Assembly: GCF_002368415.1 (NCBI RefSeq)
Contig: NZ_AP018290.1
Span: forward strand, 4,911,614 to 4,975,613
DNA length: 64,000 nt
Source: Calothrix sp. NIES-4105
GTDB lineage: Bacteria > Cyanobacteriota > Cyanobacteriia > Cyanobacteriales > Nostocaceae
Direction of reading: 5' to 3'
Shown: positions 8,587 to 16,714 of the stretch, piece after piece
Layout of the letters: each line of letters opens with the position of its first letter
Position numbering within the stretch: position 1 is the first letter of the stretch
Made by a program: the position numbers and the translations under genes
Notes under the pieces: generated by a model
What the model was told of the DNA's origin: nothing
The model's input: only the letters and a program-made list of their open reading frames with translations
Databases searched by the model: none

Positions 8587-10311
8587 GTGTTAACTAATCC
8601 TGCATCTAAATATCGTTATGAAGCCCCTATTAACTTACCGAACCGCGCGTGGGTTAATCAAACAATAGAGGAAAGTCCAATTTGGTTGAGTACTGACTTA
8701 CGCGATGGCAACCAAGCTTTGATTGAACCGATGGATATTACGCGCAAGTTGCGTTTATTCAATCTGTTGATACGCATAGGTTTTAAAGAAATTGAAGTTG
8801 GTTTCCCTTCCGCTTCACAAACTGAGTTTGATTTTGTTCGCCACTTGATAGAACAGCAGTTAATTCCCGACAATGTGGCAATTCAGGTATTAACTCCCGC
8901 GCGTTCACAATTAATACGTCGCACTTTTGAATCATTGCGCGGTGCCAAGAATGCGATTGTACATCTATATAATGCGACATCACCAGTATTTCGCCGTACT
9001 GTCTTTGGTTTAGACCGTGCTGGAACAATTAATTTGGCAACAGGAGCAGCAACTTTGTTTAATGAACTTGCAGCACAGCAACCAAATACTAACTGGCAGT
9101 TTCAATATTCACCAGAAACGTTTACAGCTACTGAACTCGATTTTGCTGTAGATATCTGCGATGCTGTTTTGGATGTATGGCAACCAACACCGCAGCACAA
9201 AGCGATTATTAATTTACCTGCAACGGTAGAAGTATCAACACCGAATATATTTGCCGACCAAGTAGAATGGATGCATCGTAACTTAAGGCGTCGTGATAGC
9301 TTAATATTGTGTGTTCATACTCATAACGATAGAGGTTGTGGTATTGCTGCTGCTGAAATGGCACAAATGGCAGGCGCCGAAAGGGTAGAAGGATGTTTGT
9401 TTGGTAATGGTGAGCGTACTGGTAATGTTGATTTGGTAACTTTGGCTTTGAATCTCTATACTCAGGGTATTCATCCAGGTTTGGATTTTTCAAATATCAA
9501 CGAAGTCGCGCGTATAGCAACTGAATGTACGCAACTGCCAATACATCCACGTCATCCATATGTAGGTGATTTAGTATTTACAGCGTTTTCAGGGTCACAC
9601 CAAGATGCGATTAGAAAAGGGTTTGCAGTGCAGGAACCCGATAAAATTTGGGAAGTACCTTATTTACCGCTTGACCCTGCTGACGTTGGTCGCACATATG
9701 AGTCGGTAGTAAGAGTGAATAGTCAATCAGGAAAAGGTGGAATTACATTTTTACTCGAACGTGATTTTGGTTTGGCATTACCTCGACGGTTACAAATTGA
9801 ATTTAGTCGAGTTGTGCAGCGAGTTATGGATACTACTGGTAAGGAGTTATCTTCTCAAGATTTATGGCAATTGTTTGAACAAGAGTATTTGCACCGTGAG
9901 ACAGCATTAAGATACGTGTCGCATCAAGTTTATACTACTGATGATAGTACACAAATGCTGTCAGCAAAATTAGAAGTTAATGGGGAAATGATTGAGATTT
10001 GCGGTAAAGGTAATGGACCTATCGATGCTTTTGTTAATGCGTTGGGTATAGGAGTGCAGATTTTTCACTATGAAGAACATTCACGCAACTTAGGCAGTAA
10101 TGCTGATGCTGTTGCGTATGTGGAAATGAGTACTGATTTTATGACCGGGAGTTTATACGGTGTTGGGATAAACTCGAATATTGTCACTGCTTCAATACTG
10201 GCAATTATTAGTGGTGTAAACCGTATAATTAAATCTGTTGATACGCTTGTGCAAATTGAACAGTTGATGAAATTGAAAGATTACGCTTCTAAAGCACTTC
10301 CAAAAATTTAA
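8587..10311 (+). CDS. leuA: 2-isopropylmalate synthase, yeast/actinobacterial type
   Basis: 574 aa. The opening [17 protein letters not shown], then [35 protein letters not shown] and the metal-binding HTHNDRG (first His at 244) are those of the long LeuA form found in yeast and Mycobacterium. Common cyanobacterial LeuA belongs to the shorter bacterial type. The enzyme joins acetyl-CoA to 2-oxoisovalerate in the first step of leucine synthesis; the C-terminal 140 residues would be the leucine-sensing regulatory domain. The start is GTG at 8587 with AAAGGA 7 bases upstream. It stands alone, followed by a terminator. It could be a second LeuA serving a side pathway such as homologated amino acids; the substrate is not shown by the sequence. 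Confidence 0.9.
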   Translation: MLTNPASKYRYEAPINLPNRAWVNQTIEESPIWLSTDLRDGNQALIEPMDITRKLRLFNLLIRIGFKEIEVGFPSASQTEFDFVRHLIEQQLIPDNVAIQVLTPARSQLIRRTFESLRGAKNAIVHLYNATSPVFRRTVFGLDRAGTINLATGAATLFNELAAQQPNTNWQFQYSPETFTATELDFAVDICDAVLDVWQPTPQHKAIINLPATVEVSTPNIFADQVEWMHRNLRRRDSLILCVHTHNDRGCGIAAAEMAQMAGAERVEGCLFGNGERTGNVDLVTLALNLYTQGIHPGLDFSNINEVARIATECTQLPIHPRHPYVGDLVFTAFSGSHQDAIRKGFAVQEPDKIWEVPYLPLDPADVGRTYESVVRVNSQSGKGGITFLLERDFGLALPRRLQIEFSRVVQRVMDTTGKELSSQDLWQLFEQEYLHRETALRYVSHQVYTTDDSTQMLSAKLEVNGEMIEICGKGNGPIDAFVNALGIGVQIFHYEEHSRNLGSNADAVAYVEMSTDFMTGSLYGVGINSNIVTASILAIISGVNRIIKSVDTLVQIEQLMKLKDYASKALPKI

Positions 10312-10325
10312 TCCTTCCGGAATGT

Positions 10326-10350
10326 GGAATGGGCATCAAAAGCCCGTTCC
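10326..10350 (+). terminator. Hairpin terminator after leuA
   Basis: GGAATGGGC / GCCCGTTCC form a 9-bp stem with one G-T pair around ATCAAAA, followed by TTTC. The same GGAATGGGC word appears in the tandem repeat at 31973-32031. Confidence 0.6.
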
Positions 10351-10396
10351 TTTCAAAGCGGTTCTCTCTGCCCACCCCACAAGAAAATTATAGTCT

Positions 10397-11344
10397 CTAT
10401 ATATAGTTGTCAAAGTCAACAATAGGACCCTTCGGCACAATTCTATTAGGATTAATATCGGTCATACTCATGTAATAACCACGTTTGATATGGTCGAGAT
10501 TACACGTTGCTTTGAACTCTGGACGTTGATATAGGTCTTTTAGATAATTCCAGAGGTTGGGATAGTCGATAATTTGCCGCAAATTGCACTTAAAGTGAGC
10601 GTAATATACTGTATCGAAACGATATAGCGTTGCAAACATACAAATATCGGCTTCCGTCAGGTTATTGCCACACAAATAGCGTTGCTTGTTGAGGATGATT
10701 TCCCATCGATCTAAACTCTCAAATAGTTGTGTCACCGCTTCTTCATAAGCTGCTTGCGAAGTCGCAAAACCTGCGCGATATACGCCAGCATTGATTGGTG
10801 TATAAATCGCATCGATAGTTTCATCAATCTGCTGTTGTAAGTCAGGCGGGTATAAGTCTATTTTCTGCGTTGCTAATGAAGCGAACTCAACATCAAACAT
10901 CCGCATGATTTCGCGCGATTCGTTGTTGACGATGGTTTGAGTTTGCTTATCCCACAACACCGGAACGGTGACTCGTCCTGTATATTTAGCATTGGCTTTG
11001 AGGTAGATTTCTTGTAAATATTGTCTGTGATTTACCAAATCGGGAATAGTTCCTGGCGCCTCAGAAAACATCCAGCCCTTATCGCTCATAATCGGATCAA
11101 CAATAGAAATAGATATGGCATCATTCAGTCCTTTAATTTCTCTCATAATTAAAGTGCGATGTGCCCACGGACAAGCCAAGGCAACGTAGAGGTGATAGCG
11201 TCCTGCTTCTGCTTGAAACTCACTAGAACCATCTGTGGTAATGCGTGCGCGAAACGTTGTTGGTATCTCATGGAACTCACCGTTTCTTACTCGCTCATTC
11301 CCATCGGTTATCCATTTACCTCTAACCATTATTCCTGATACCAT
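10397..11344 (-). CDS. Glutathionyl-hydroquinone reductase (Xi-class GST, YqjG/ECM4 family)
   Basis: 315 aa. The N-terminal thioredoxin-like domain contains the active-site Cys in VALACPWAHRTLIMRE. The C-terminal helical GST domain includes YLCGNNLTEADICMFATL and RFDTVYYAHFKCN, both typical of YqjG/ECM4 proteins. These enzymes use glutathione to reduce glutathionyl-hydroquinones and act in the cytosol. The length fits the family. It is a single gene convergent with leuA. The start MVSGIMVRGKW may be the GTG/ATG at 11344 or the second Met; the family normally begins close to here. The call is firm, the physiological substrate is not known. Confidence 0.9.
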   Translation of the reverse strand: MVSGIMVRGKWITDGNERVRNGEFHEIPTTFRARITTDGSSEFQAEAGRYHLYVALACPWAHRTLIMREIKGLNDAISISIVDPIMSDKGWMFSEAPGTIPDLVNHRQYLQEIYLKANAKYTGRVTVPVLWDKQTQTIVNNESREIMRMFDVEFASLATQKIDLYPPDLQQQIDETIDAIYTPINAGVYRAGFATSQAAYEEAVTQLFESLDRWEIILNKQRYLCGNNLTEADICMFATLYRFDTVYYAHFKCNLRQIIDYPNLWNYLKDLYQRPEFKATCNLDHIKRGYYMSMTDINPNRIVPKGPIVDFDNYI

Positions 11345-11441
11345 ATTTCTCTCCTGGGCGGGATGATATAATTATTTTGATGCTGCTACGCGGGAGTACA
11401 CCTGTCTTAAGGAATAGGAATGTAATCATCAGCAAGATATA

Positions 11442-11621
11442 CTAATCATTCGATATCCATTTAGCAACTAAGCAATATTTGTTTCCATTAAATTCTTGAA
11501 CCCAAATTATTGAGAGCTTCGGTGAAGAAAATGGTTTGATATTTGTAGTTTCAGTACTAACTGCTGTACTATAAAATTGAGATTGTGAAGTCATTACAGC
11601 AGAATTGCCAACTAATTGCAT
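11442..11621 (-). CDS. Small protein of 59 aa, paralogue of the one at 14090-14275
   Basis: The frame reads MQLVGNSAVMTSQSQ and ends KYCLVAKWISND. It is clearly related to the 61-residue protein at 14090-14275: both share MQLV.NSA, a STAVSTETTNIKP core, SPKLS..WV.EF.G.KY.LVAKW and an acidic or polar end. Conservation at protein level with silent differences argues that both are real genes. There is no signal peptide or membrane helix. The upstream 60 bases are also shared, including a promoter-like element at 11642-11681. Function is unknown; I do not recognise a family beyond the paralogue. Confidence 0.65.
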   Translation of the reverse strand: MQLVGNSAVMTSQSQFYSTAVSTETTNIKPFSSPKLSIIWVQEFNGNKYCLVAKWISND

Positions 11622-11641
11622 ATTACTTTACCAGTGGAAAA

Positions 11642-11681
11642 CTATACTCATTTACACGAGACAGATTTTGGAATTATGCAT
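11642..11681 (-). promoter_or_regulatory. Shared promoter-like element, copy A
   Basis: Read on the minus strand: TGCATAATTC, then TGTCTC, then 11 bases, then TATAG. Three similar copies precede the minus-strand genes at 13203, 13667 and 14090. Confidence 0.6.
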
Positions 11682-11749
11682 TAACTCGCAATCGGCTTAA
11701 ATCTGGGAGTCAGATAGGTACACATCCCACAGGGTAAGGACAACTTTTC

Positions 11750-12402
11750 TTGGTGATGAATCGAGAGGGTTGGGTCGTCGGTTCTGATGGTGAGCGCATC
11801 AAACTTAAAGCTGGACAAGGCGCCTTTTTTGAACAAGGGGTGTACACGGTAGCCTTTTTAATGGGGGTATCTAATTTAACCATGTCTACTTTAAACTGGA
11901 AAATTGGTATCGAAATTGAATTGATGGCGCCAAGAGGACTTAGCCGTCAAGATTTAGCTGTTGCAATTGCTCAAAAATATGAAGGAACGGTTATAAGTTA
12001 CTTCCATCCTCAATCTGAACCTAGTCAAGTTCCCGGATGTCGGTTTTTGAGAACCTAACTCTAGGTTTTGAGGCAATTGATAAACAGGGAAATTGGATTG
12101 CTCGATGCGTGGATGACCTAACGCTTCAAGATGATTTAGATAAAACTCAAAGCCCTAAGCCTGGATGGTACCGTATTGTTAGTGATGATACACGACTTCT
12201 ACAATTAATCGCCTGTCAAGCTGACCCAACAGCAAGTATGACAACCGTACTTAAACCTATCGCTGAGTTATTTAATACGCAGATTGAAGCTGGTTTAGAA
12301 GGAATGCTTCGAGTTACTGACCAAACCAAGAATCTGATTGCTATTGTTGCACCCCTACCAGGAGAACGGGAACGTCCTTGTGAGTTGATTACTCCACCGT
12401 AA
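11750..12402 (+). pseudogene. Amidoligase-family gene, frameshifted and 3'-truncated
   Basis: The first frame reads WKIGIEIELMAPRGLSRQDL up to VPGC. The second frame (from about 12037) continues VFENLTLGFEAIDKQGNW, DDLTLQDDL, WYRIVSDD and ends GERERPCELITPP. IGIEIEL and the CEL.TPP motif are typical of the COOH-NH2 amidoligase family (ATP-grasp-like ligases related to glutamine synthetase). One base lost or gained near 12035 explains the frame change. The reading stops right after the conserved E-L-I-T-P-P, so more than half of a normal 400-500 residue protein is missing. The gene is not functional. Confidence 0.7.
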
Positions 12403-12514
12403 GCTAATATAAGTACCAACTTTGTACCTAATAAAAAACGGCGCCCTGCGTTTATAGTGAGCGATGAGAGCGTTAAAACAGTTAGTATAGTAAAGTCTTC
12501 GTAGATTAAGAATT

Positions 12515-13018
12515 ATGATTACTTCAAACGGATTACAAACAATGGCTTTATACAACAAGTGGCAGAACGAAAGCCTTTTTAGTCTTTGTGATGAATTGAG
12601 TCAGGAGCAACTTCTTTTGGATAAAGGAATGTTTTTCGATTCAATATTTAAAACTCTGAATCATATTATTCATGTGGATGAAACTATTCATTCATTGATT
12701 TATACGAAAACTCTCCCCAAATTTGACCCAAGCTTCATCCCATACCCTGAATATAATATATTAAAAACTGCACGTTTTGAGTTTGATGAAAAACTTGTTA
12801 AAGAATCTCAAGAATGTTCTCAGGCTTGGCTCGATGAGGTTTTTGAATTTTGGAGTGAGAGATTGAATCGAAATAGAAGAGTACCCAGAGCCTTCTATTA
12901 TATGCAAATGTTTAATCATCAAACACATCATAGAAGTCAAATTACCTCCGAGTTACATAAAATGGGGATTAATTATGGAAGTACTGACCTTCCATACAAT
13001 CCTTACTACAAGTTCTAG
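12515..13018 (+). CDS. DinB family protein
   Basis: 167 aa. The N-terminal MALYNKWQNE, LNHIIHVDE and the C-terminal FNHQTHHRSQITSELHKMGI give the spaced His residues of the DinB/YfiT four-helix bundle, which binds a divalent metal. Members range from damage-induced proteins of unknown role to thiol-dependent transferases, so the reaction here cannot be named. There is no signal peptide. The translation start could be the ATG at 12515 or the Met nine codons further in, which begins the conserved part. It is a single gene, with no clear promoter motif seen. Confidence 0.85.
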   Translation: MITSNGLQTMALYNKWQNESLFSLCDELSQEQLLLDKGMFFDSIFKTLNHIIHVDETIHSLIYTKTLPKFDPSFIPYPEYNILKTARFEFDEKLVKESQECSQAWLDEVFEFWSERLNRNRRVPRAFYYMQMFNHQTHHRSQITSELHKMGINYGSTDLPYNPYYKF

Positions 13019-13138
13019 ATTTTGGCATTTAGAATTGGCGCCACTGTTACTTTAAATAGTACCTTATTGCCGTTACACCATCACTGGTGCCACACAATAC
13101 ATACAGCGTGTCGAATAAACAACAATTCAAATAAAAAA

Positions 13139-13172
13139 TTCAATGCATTAGCTAATTAGCTAATGCATTGAA
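13139..13172 (-). terminator. Perfect 34-base palindrome ending the DUF4278 gene
   Basis: Two 17-base arms meet without a spacer (arm TTCAATGCATTAGCTAA). Read on the minus strand it is followed by TTTTTT, which makes a strong Rho-independent terminator for the gene ending at 13203. Confidence 0.75.
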
Positions 13173-13202
13173 AAGGGGCGCAATTATTCTTATTCGTGAG
13201 TT

Positions 13203-13526
13203 TTAAGGTGTAAATTCTGAATACCTATTTGTTGAAAATGTCGTTTTAAAATTAATTACAGGCTGAGAAAATGATGTCACTTGTTTTTGTCCAATTCGAT
13301 TAGTTAAGTAGGCAATGCCCCGATAAATTAATTGATATGTTTCTTGGTGTAGGAATGATTGAGTAGATTTATGATTGGGGTTAACATTATAATTTAACCC
13401 ACGATAACTTAATTGATAAGTTGCTTCTGATTCACGACGTACAGGCTGAAAAGGTTTAATGGTTTCTTGGCTTTGATTTTCATTCATGTTGTATTCGTAG
13501 CTCAGACCGCGATAATAGAGTTTCAT
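13203..13526 (-). CDS. DUF4278 repeat protein
   Basis: 107 aa with three copies of a short unit: MKLYYRGLSYEYN at the start, TYQLSYRGLNYNVNP in the middle and TYQLIYRGIAYLTN near residue 70. YRG.sY is the signature of DUF4278, a family found mostly in cyanobacteria. Function is not known. No signal peptide or membrane segment is visible. Single-unit DUF4278 proteins also exist, so this is an internally repeated member. It is preceded by the shared promoter-like element at 13569-13608 and ends in the strong palindromic terminator, so it is probably transcribed alone. Confidence 0.85.
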   Translation of the reverse strand: MKLYYRGLSYEYNMNENQSQETIKPFQPVRRESEATYQLSYRGLNYNVNPNHKSTQSFLHQETYQLIYRGIAYLTNRIGQKQVTSFSQPVINFKTTFSTNRYSEFTP

Positions 13527-13568
13527 ACATCACCTCATTAATAGTTCAGAATTTGAGTTTGTTTCTTT

Positions 13569-13608
13569 CTATATTCTTATTGGGGGACACAGAAATTGAT
13601 TTATGCAA
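13569..13608 (-). promoter_or_regulatory. Shared promoter-like element, copy B
   Basis: Minus strand: TTGCATAAATC, TGTCCC, 10 bases, TATAG, about 45 bases before the DUF4278 start. Confidence 0.6.
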
Positions 13609-13666
13609 TTTTTTGAGAAAGTAAAAATAATTTCAGTTTTGGTTTATTTTTATACTTATATTTTAC

Positions 13667-13948
13667 TTACATCCACCAATAAATACGGTCTTTTTTGGTT
13701 TTCGAGTTGTTGCTTGTGTTTATACTTGCCTGTATATTTTCCCATGCAAATTTTGACTTGATGTCACAATTAACTACATTTGACCAATAAATCGATGAAT
13801 ATTGAGATAACTTGATATTTTTAGCCGACTGCTTTGAAGATTCATCGCTTAAGCTCGATTCTGTCTTTTTATCAAATTTGGCGCCTAAATTCGATAAGGC
13901 AGTTTCTATATTGAACTTGGCTCGATTGAATGTAAAATTAAATAACAT
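13667..13948 (-). CDS. Small protein of unknown function, 93 aa
   Basis: The protein begins MLFNFTFNRAKFNIETAL and has a basic, Ser/Lys-rich middle (KKTESSLSDESSKQSAKN) and an aromatic end (DRIYWWM). I do not recognise a family. It is taken as real because a TTTTTTCC-type stretch does not interrupt it, it starts behind the same promoter-like element (14007-14044) as three neighbouring small genes, and it lies in the same orientation as two of them. No signal peptide, membrane helix or metal motif is visible. AGGAAAAAATC lies just before the ATG as a likely ribosome-binding site. Confidence 0.5.
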   Translation of the reverse strand: MLFNFTFNRAKFNIETALSNLGAKFDKKTESSLSDESSKQSAKNIKLSQYSSIYWSNVVNCDIKSKFAWENIQASINTSNNSKTKKDRIYWWM

Positions 13949-14006
13949 GATTTTTTCCTGATTGACAGTGAATTCTCGAAAAATTCTAATTTGACTCGTT
14001 TATTTC

Positions 14007-14044
14007 TATATATTTAATAGGGACACTCAATTTGATTTGTGTAT
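14007..14044 (-). promoter_or_regulatory. Shared promoter-like element, copy C
   Basis: Minus strand: ACACAAATCAA, GTGTCCC, 9 bases, TATAG. It is the most divergent copy at its 5' end. Confidence 0.5.
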
Positions 14045-14089
14045 TTTTGTATAAATAAATAAAATCACAGAAATGATTGACAATATACA

Positions 14090-14275
14090 CTAATTGTCTG
14101 ATACCCATTTAGCAACTAAGCGATATTTGTCCCCGTCAAATTCTCTAACCCAAACCATTGATAATTTTGGTGAGCGAGATGGTTTGATATTTGTAGTTTC
14201 AGTACTAACTGCTGTACTTAAAGATTGGGATTGTGGAGTAATTACAGTAAAAGCAGAATTGTGAACTAATTGCAT
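14090..14275 (-). CDS. Small protein of 61 aa, paralogue of the one at 11442-11621
   Basis: MQLVHNSAFTVITPQSQ opens the protein and YRLVAKWVSDN closes it; the centre is STAVSTETTNIKP. See the paralogue at 11442-11621 for the shared positions. Pairs of substitutions keep the chemistry (FNGNKYCL against FDGDKYRL), which supports selection on the protein. Upstream sequence is also nearly the same, down to CACTGGTAAAG 4-8 bases before the ATG. Function is unknown. The pair probably arose by duplication of gene plus promoter, since then separated by the amidoligase remnant, DinB and two other small genes. Confidence 0.65.
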   Translation of the reverse strand: MQLVHNSAFTVITPQSQSLSTAVSTETTNIKPSRSPKLSMVWVREFDGDKYRLVAKWVSDN

Positions 14276-14295
14276 ATTTCTTTACCAGTGAAAAA

Positions 14296-14335
14296 CTATA
14301 CTCATCTATAGGGGACAAAGTTTAGAATTATGCAA
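14296..14335 (-). promoter_or_regulatory. Shared promoter-like element, copy D
   Basis: Minus strand: TTGCATAATTC, TGTCCC, 11 bases, TATAG. It is almost the same as copy A, and the leader down to the start codon is also conserved. Confidence 0.6.
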
Positions 14336-14339
14336 GTCG

Positions 14340-14645
14340 TAAAGAGTGTAAATATTAATTAGCTCACGTAATAAAAGCACGCATACCTAATCCCCCTACC
14401 CCCCTTCCCTCGTAGGATACAGAAGAGCGAATAGGAGTTATGACCCCTTATTTCACACAAATTGGTTGGTAGAAACCGTATTAGGTTAAGGATATTGTCG
14501 AGCAAGTAGGTGTAGAAACCTCTAGTCGGGCAGCATCCAAGTCTACTTAGTAGCGTTTCCATTCTTATTCAAAGTAAGTTATACCGTGGACTTGGATAGA
14601 GGAAGCTAGATTTTCCGAGATTTTTAGAAGCGGTGGTTCATGGAA
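14340..14645. other. Gene-free stretch
   Basis: No convincing gene. It holds a C-rich word, CCCCCTACCCCCCTTCCCTC, of a type found in dispersed cyanobacterial repeats (compare 44094-44220). A 67-codon minus-strand frame here has no family features. Confidence 0.4.
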
Positions 14646-14693
14646 ACTTATTGGGAGAGACATAATTTGTTTATGCAGGGGCAACTCTCAAAA
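14646..14693. repeat. 48-base direct repeat, copy 1 (covers the 3' end of the glycosyltransferase)
   Basis: Matches 15256-15303 with only a few differences; shared words are GGGAGAGACATA and GCAACTCTCAAAA. It includes the last codons of the glycosyltransferase gene, so copy 2 is the tail of a second, lost copy. Confidence 0.75.
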
Positions 14694-15195
14694 TAGGCTG
14701 TTTCGTTGCTGCTAATTTTTCAAGCAATATAGCGGCATTTGTTGGTGCATTATAACGGGCAATCTCAGCTTGAAAATATTGAGCTTTTTGTCGGTAGTGT
14801 GAAGAGGTTAGAATTGTTTTTACTGCGTCTTTTAACTGTTTTGGTGTAGAAGTCTTAGTTTTGAGATTAATCCCCACTCCAGCCCACTGCACCCTGGCTG
14901 ATACTTCTGTCTTATCCTCGGTTTCACCAGCAGTAACTAAGGGGATACCATGTGCCAGAGCTGCTTGTATACCACCATACCCACCGTTTGTTACCATAAC
15001 ATCAACGTGTGGTAAAAGATGATAATAAGGAATAAACTGTTCTATCCTGGCGCCAGTTGCCTCGACTTGGGATTGAAAACCAAAACCAGTGTACCAGCAA
15101 ACTTCATTTCCGCGCTCCACTAATTGGCGAGCAATGGGTAAAACAGGATTGACATGCCCAATCGCAGGTATTGTTGTTAAAAGAAAGCGAGCCAT
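14671..15195 (-). pseudogene. MGT/UGT-family glycosyltransferase with a large internal deletion
   Basis: 174 aa where about 400-430 are expected. The N-terminal MARFLLTTIPAIGHVNPVLP and GNEVCWYTGFGF are the start of a GT1 (UDP-glucuronosyltransferase/macrolide) enzyme. After residue 56 (EQFIPYYH) the sequence jumps to LLPHVDVMVTNGGYGGIQAA, which belongs to the C-terminal donor-sugar domain, with HGIPLV following. So roughly 230-250 central residues, including most of the acceptor domain and the linker, are gone but the frame is kept. Both domains are needed in this family, so I infer loss of function. The frame-preserving deletion could make it look intact to automatic annotation. Confidence 0.75.
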
Positions 15196-15255
15196 ATTAT
15201 TTTTGTCAGGTTGAGTAACTTGCGCTTTGCCGTTAAATCAAATGCTTCCAAGGGT

Positions 15256-15303
15256 ACTTATGGGGAGAGACATAGTTCGTTTATGCAGAGGCAACTCTCA
15301 AAA
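15256..15303. repeat. 48-base direct repeat, copy 2
   Basis: Second copy of 14646-14693, now joined to the DUF928 remnant. It marks the 3' end of a duplicated glycosyltransferase gene that has otherwise disappeared. Confidence 0.7.
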
Positions 15304-15584
15304 CCATACAACGTGTAGAAACAAAACCTCAAGTTAAAAGTAGTCTCCAAACAGCAACACCACGGGAAAAAGCTGCCCTGTACGCGCGCGAAGGTTTTTG
15401 GCAAGACGCATTAACAACTTTAGGAGAACTACGACGCAGTAAACCGCAAGATACAGCCCTAGCATCTGATTGGCAACAACTGTTACAATCTGTAGGACTT
15501 ACGGATATAAGCAATCAACCGATTTCACAGTGCTGTAAACCATTTAGCAGACAAACTACCAGTTCAGGAAAGATTTTACGTTAA
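15303..15584 (+). pseudogene. DUF928 protein, C-terminal fragment
   Basis: An open frame without a start codon reads TPREKAALYAREGFWQDALT, TLGELRRSKPQD, SDWQQLLQSVGLTDISNQPI. This is the conserved C-terminal part of DUF928 proteins, exported cyanobacterial proteins often found near CHAT-domain and haemagglutinin-like genes. The N-terminal 150-200 residues and the signal peptide are missing, cut at the 48-base repeat. A non-homologous tail runs to the stop at 15584. Confidence 0.65.
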
Positions 15585-15782
15585 TTGAGGCTTGTCGATA
15601 AGAGATTAACCCTGGATTACTGAACGCTTACATTAAATTACACGTTGTCGAAAAGGCGCCGAGTTCAATCTATCCAAATGGTGAATTGATCTATTAACCT
15701 ACGATGAGAAAACCTCTTTCTAGAGAAAGATTTAGCCGATAAGCCAGATGAAGTAAAAATAATATGTCAAATGTAACAATAA

Positions 15783-16238
15783 TTGTATCCGATGAAACTA
15801 AATTACTTTACAAAACGCCTTTCGGTAGTAGGACGCTGGATAGCTACAACTTTATTTTGTGTATCAGCATTCACCTTTATTTGGCAGGGTACATATTTCT
15901 CTAACACCGCAGCGTTAGCTTCTGGGAATCAAATCTTAATCGCATCAAGAGACGCAGCTGATAGCGCTCAAGAAGCTGCCGGCGAAACCAAAGGAAAATC
16001 TAAAGGTTTTGTTGAAAATACAAAAGATTTCGTTAAGGATGCTGCGAAGAGCAATGCATCTAAAGTTGATGACGCAACCGATAACGATAACCCCATCGCG
16101 CGTAAAGCTAAGAGTGATGCTGCTACAATTCAGCAAAGAGCAGAGGAAGATGCTGCTAAGACTGAAAAGGCTATAGACAAAAATATGGGTGCAGTTCAAC
16201 GCACTATTGAAAACATCAAAGACGCTTTCAGCAACTAA
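15783..16238 (+). CDS. Secreted or membrane-anchored hydrophilic stress-type protein
   Basis: 151 aa. Residues 17-37 (GRWIATTLFCVSAFTFIWQG) form one hydrophobic segment near the N-terminus, a signal peptide or anchor. The rest is Ala/Asp/Lys/Glu-rich and lacks hydrophobic stretches: DAADSAQEAAGETKGKSKGF, DFVKDAAKSNASKVDDATD, AEEDAAKTEKAIDK. That composition, with amphipathic helices, resembles LEA/CsbD-like stress proteins, and cyanobacteria carry several of this kind with an N-terminal anchor. A desiccation or osmotic stress role is inference only. The preferred start is the ATG at 15792 (MKLNYF) or 15783. A strong hairpin terminator follows 28 bases after the stop. Confidence 0.7.
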   Translation: MYPMKLNYFTKRLSVVGRWIATTLFCVSAFTFIWQGTYFSNTAALASGNQILIASRDAADSAQEAAGETKGKSKGFVENTKDFVKDAAKSNASKVDDATDNDNPIARKAKSDAATIQQRAEEDAAKTEKAIDKNMGAVQRTIENIKDAFSN

Positions 16239-16266
16239 TATTCCATTTCAATAGTTTTACAGTAAT

Positions 16267-16294
16267 GTAGAGATCGGAAATTTCCGGTCTCTAC
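16267..16294 (+). terminator. Hairpin terminator, GTAGAGA-type palindrome
   Basis: Arms GTAGAGATCGGAAA and TTTCCGGTCTCTAC pair over 14 bp with one G-T, followed by ATTGCTTTTT. It belongs to the same GTAGAGAC-type repeat family found inside genes further right. Confidence 0.75.
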
Positions 16295-16667
16295 ATTGCT
16301 TTTTACCACTTTATTTCGCTAAATTTTTGACACCATTAACTCTACAAAGTTGTCTTGACTTAAAAAATCGTTCGATAGAACCTCAGTAAAATTAATGAGG
16401 CTAATCATAGAGATAAAGAGCAAAGTAAAAATAAAAATCTCTAATCGCCATAAATAAAGGTGGATTTCAGCCTTGCTCGACGCTAATCTCTTTTACGCGC
16501 TGTTTTACCATAATACTGCTAAAAAGCGTAAAATACTTAACCAAGAAATATATGAAGATGGTTATTAGTAGTCTATGTCATTAAATTTGGGGTAGGTGCC
16601 AAACTCTAACTCTCTTAACTCTTATCTCTGTGGACTCTGCGTCTCTGTGGTAAAAATCTTTACCGTC
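16295..16667. other. Gene-free stretch with dispersed repeat
   Basis: No gene seen. It contains a CTCTGTGGACTCTGCGTCTCTGTGG word, a dispersed repeat related to those near 33710-33745 and 55862-55945. Confidence 0.45.
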
Positions 16668-16695
16668 AAAACTAATGAAACGAACCATTAGTTTT
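16668..16695 (-). terminator. Hairpin downstream of the first kinase gene
   Basis: AAAACTAATG / CATTAGTTTT form a perfect 10-bp stem around an 8-base loop, 20 bases after the kinase stop codon in the minus direction. Confidence 0.5.
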
Positions 16696-16714
16696 ATACC
16701 ACCCTCTTCTTAGA

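Noticed and set aside
14359-14562. 67-codon minus-strand ORF beginning METLLSRLGCC
   Set aside because: Passes through a C-rich dispersed repeat and has no recognisable domain.
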